From the NCBI RefSeq assembly GCF_026410925.1, contig NZ_CP112972.1, forward strand, positions 1,364,001 through 1,428,000: DNA of 64,000 nt. The letters are read 5' to 3'. The stretch's first letter is position 1, and each line of letters starts with the position of its first letter. The DNA comes from Halovenus salina (GTDB taxonomy: Archaea; Halobacteriota; Halobacteria; Halobacteriales; Haloarculaceae). A model generated the notes under the pieces. The model did not search any database. It had not been told where the DNA came from and saw nothing but the letters and a program-made list of their open reading frames with translations. This document shows, in pieces, positions 62,153 to 64,000 of this stretch. The translations under genes were made by a program, and so were the position numbers.

Positions 62153-64000
62153 ATGGAAGACCAGTACCTCGATGCGTTCATTCGCGAGAGCGAAGAGGAA
62201 ATAACGAAGCTGAACAACTCGCTGCTCGAACTGGAATCCGATCCCAGTTCCCGGGAGGCGATGGACCAGATCTTCCGGACAGCACATACGCTCAAGGGGA
62301 ACTTCGGAGCGATGGGTTTCGAGGCCGCGTCGGACCTCGCACACGCGATGGAGGATTTGCTTGACGAAATGCGCGAGGACAACCTCGAAGTGACCCCGGA
62401 CGTGATGGATCTGATTTTCGCCGGCGTCGACCAAATCGAGGCAATCGTCAACGAGATCGAAGAACACGGCGAGTCGACGACCGATACCTCTGAGACTGTC
62501 GACCAGCTACGGACCGTTCTCGAAGAGGGAACTGGCTCTGTCGATACCGAGTCCACCTCGGAGACGGGGACCTCAAGGGGACACGAAACCGACCTCTCGG
62601 GCATCGAAGTCGACGACGACGCGGCCGATAGCCAGGTCATCTACGCCTCGGTCGACCTCGGAGATAGTGACATGCCGGGCGTCGACGCGATGTTCGTTCT
62701 CGAATCAATCGAAGAAGTGTTTGACATCCTCGACGCGGATCCCGAACGAGAGGAGATCGAGAACGGCAGCTACGACGACACGTTTGGCCTGGCGCTCGAT
62801 GCCGACGACACGGGCGCAGTTGAAGACGAGTTGGCCGCGCTCGGTCGCGTCGAAGACGCCATAGTCGAGAACGTCACCGACGAGATCCTCGACAATGGCG
62901 GTTCGGTCTCGGTGAGCGGGTCGGCTGACGAACACGAGGTCGACGAGATTAAATCAGTCAGGGTTGATGTCGACCAGCTTGACGACCTCCACGGGCTCGT
63001 CGAGCAACTGGTCACCAGCCGAATCAAGCTCCGCCGGGCGGTCGAGGAGGACAACCTCGACTCGGCGAGTGACACGCTGAACGAGCTCGACAAGATCACA
63101 GCGAACCTCCAGAACACTGTGATGGACATGCGGTTGATTCCGCTAAAGAAGGTCGTCGGCAAGTTCCCGCGGATGGTCCGTGACCTTTCTCGGGAGCTGG
63201 GCAAAGAAGTTAACTTCGAAATCGAGGGCGAGGAGATCGAACTCGACCGGACGATCCTCACCGAGATCTCGGACCCGCTCATGCACATCATCCGGAACTC
63301 CCTCGACCACGGTATCGAGGCACCCGAAGAGCGCGCCGAGGCAGGCAAACCGCGGGAGGGGCAGGTCACACTCCGGGCCTCGCGCCAACGTGATCACGTC
63401 ACCATCGAGGTCGCAGACGACGGGGCGGGCCTCAATGTCGAGGACTTAGAACAGACGGCAATCGAGCGCAACGTCCGCTCACCCGAGGAGCTGGAGACGA
63501 TGGACGACTCGGATATCTACGACCTAGTCTTCCATCCGGGCTTCTCGACCGCCGAAGAGGTGACCGGCACGAGCGGCCGTGGTGTCGGAATGGATGTCGT
63601 TCACGACACCGTCACACAGCTCGACGGCTCGGTCGATGTCGACAGTACCCCCGGCCAGGGGACGACGGTCTCGCTGCGTCTCCCGGTAACGATGGCCATC
63701 GTCAAGGTGCTGTTCGTTCAGGTCGGTGACGAGGAGTACGGCATCCCTATCAAGAACGTCGACGAGATTACCGGTGCCGACGAGGTTAAACATGTGAACG
63801 GCCAGGAAGTCATCAAACACAACGACGAGATCTATCCCGTCATCGAGCTCGACGAGCGTTTCGACGTGCCCCGACGCGCCACCGCAGATGGGGGTACAGC
63901 CGGCGGCGAGATGCTCGTTCGTATCCGCGAATCCGAACGCCAAGTCGCCCTGCGGTGTGATGCAGTCAACTCACAGGAAGAAGTCGTTGTCAAGCCCCTG
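62153..64000 (+). CDS. cheA: Chemotaxis histidine kinase CheA (3' end outside the window)
   Basis: The first 616 codons are present with no stop. The N-terminal Hpt domain has the phospho-acceptor H45 in RTAHTLKGNFGAMGF. A Glu/Asp/Ser-rich linker (about 115-260) follows, then dimerisation, the HATPase with N box HIIRNSLDHGIEAP, G1 DDGAGL and G2 TSGRGVGMDVV, and the start of the CheW-like regulatory domain (VKVLFVQVGDEEYGIPIKNVDEI). CheA phosphorylates CheY and CheB in response to receptors. ATG 62153 follows a TATA-like GTACTTATGA at 62118-62127. Confidence 0.95.
   Translation, partial: MEDQYLDAFIRESEEEITKLNNSLLELESDPSSREAMDQIFRTAHTLKGNFGAMGFEAASDLAHAMEDLLDEMREDNLEVTPDVMDLIFAGVDQIEAIVNEIEEHGESTTDTSETVDQLRTVLEEGTGSVDTESTSETGTSRGHETDLSGIEVDDDAADSQVIYASVDLGDSDMPGVDAMFVLESIEEVFDILDADPEREEIENGSYDDTFGLALDADDTGAVEDELAALGRVEDAIVENVTDEILDNGGSVSVSGSADEHEVDEIKSVRVDVDQLDDLHGLVEQLVTSRIKLRRAVEEDNLDSASDTLNELDKITANLQNTVMDMRLIPLKKVVGKFPRMVRDLSRELGKEVNFEIEGEEIELDRTILTEISDPLMHIIRNSLDHGIEAPEERAEAGKPREGQVTLRASRQRDHVTIEVADDGAGLNVEDLEQTAIERNVRSPEELETMDDSDIYDLVFHPGFSTAEEVTGTSGRGVGMDVVHDTVTQLDGSVDVDSTPGQGTTVSLRLPVTMAIVKVLFVQVGDEEYGIPIKNVDEITGADEVKHVNGQEVIKHNDEIYPVIELDERFDVPRRATADGGTAGGEMLVRIRESERQVALRCDAVNSQEEVVVKPL

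Noticed and set aside
1-64000. tRNA, rRNA or CRISPR genes
   Set aside because: Reading both strands, I saw no cloverleaf with CCA-adjacent acceptor, no rRNA-like stretch and no regularly spaced direct repeats.

Overview
The window is a stretch of haloarchaeal chromosome. Evidence: GC-rich coding with a strong bias to Asp/Glu, genes starting about 27 nt after TATA-like boxes with no leader, a halorhodopsin with its Bat regulator and carotenoid genes, an archaellum (fla/arl) cluster beside archaeal che genes, COG1340-type coiled-coil protein, and IS6-type insertion sequences. The halorhodopsin aligns with Natronomonas pharaonis HR almost residue for residue (R123, T126, S130), so Natronomonas or a Haloarculaceae relative is plausible, but the genus cannot be fixed from this sequence. 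No tRNA, rRNA or CRISPR was seen.

Layout. 1-10221: a membrane-protein remnant, a DUF420 protein, a HerA/DUF87-type ATPase, and a run of single-span secreted or pilin-like proteins of unknown function, interrupted by a membrane protein with a DnaJ-type zinc-finger array and by a non-autonomous IS6-like element. 10223-10666: a second such element, itself carrying a nested 109-bp element. 10717-17939: enolase-superfamily enzyme, coiled-coil protein, a GH2-like hydrolase with an altered active site, an XPD-like helicase, and an HD phosphohydrolase. 18030-21465: three unrecognised proteins, two of which share a beta-rich N-terminal domain. 21462-30397: ThDP enzyme, two histidine kinases and carB, whose product has an extra C-terminal domain and whose promoter carries an 18-bp perfect palindrome.

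31456-36548 is a light-energy island: halorhodopsin (hop), divergent bat, then crtY-brp, so the opsin, its activator and the steps from lycopene to beta-carotene to retinal lie together. Two near-matches to the Bat upstream activating sequence sit in front of hop and crtY. 36614-42639 holds stress and housekeeping genes (three Usp proteins, two GNATs, a DHH phosphoesterase, a nucleoside phosphorylase, a small FAD protein).

42685-64000 is a motility and chemotaxis island: flaJ, flaI, flaH, flaG, two flaF-like genes, a fused flaC/D/E, cheD, double-domain cheC, cheY, five tandem archaellins, a KaiC-like ATPase, then (past a complete 697-bp IS6-type insertion sequence) cheW, cheB and cheA, which runs off the end. 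Archaellins form the filament; FlaC/D/E, F, G, H, I and J form the motor and export platform; CheA/W/B/C/D/Y form the signalling and adaptation system that sets switching.

The most interesting signals: three IS6-type insertions, each with a perfect 8-bp target duplication, all landing 8-10 bp from the TATA box of a gene; a conserved five-hairpin array inside the non-autonomous copies; the unexplained pilin-like and beta-domain gene groups; the carB fusion and operator; and the mosaic archaellin array.
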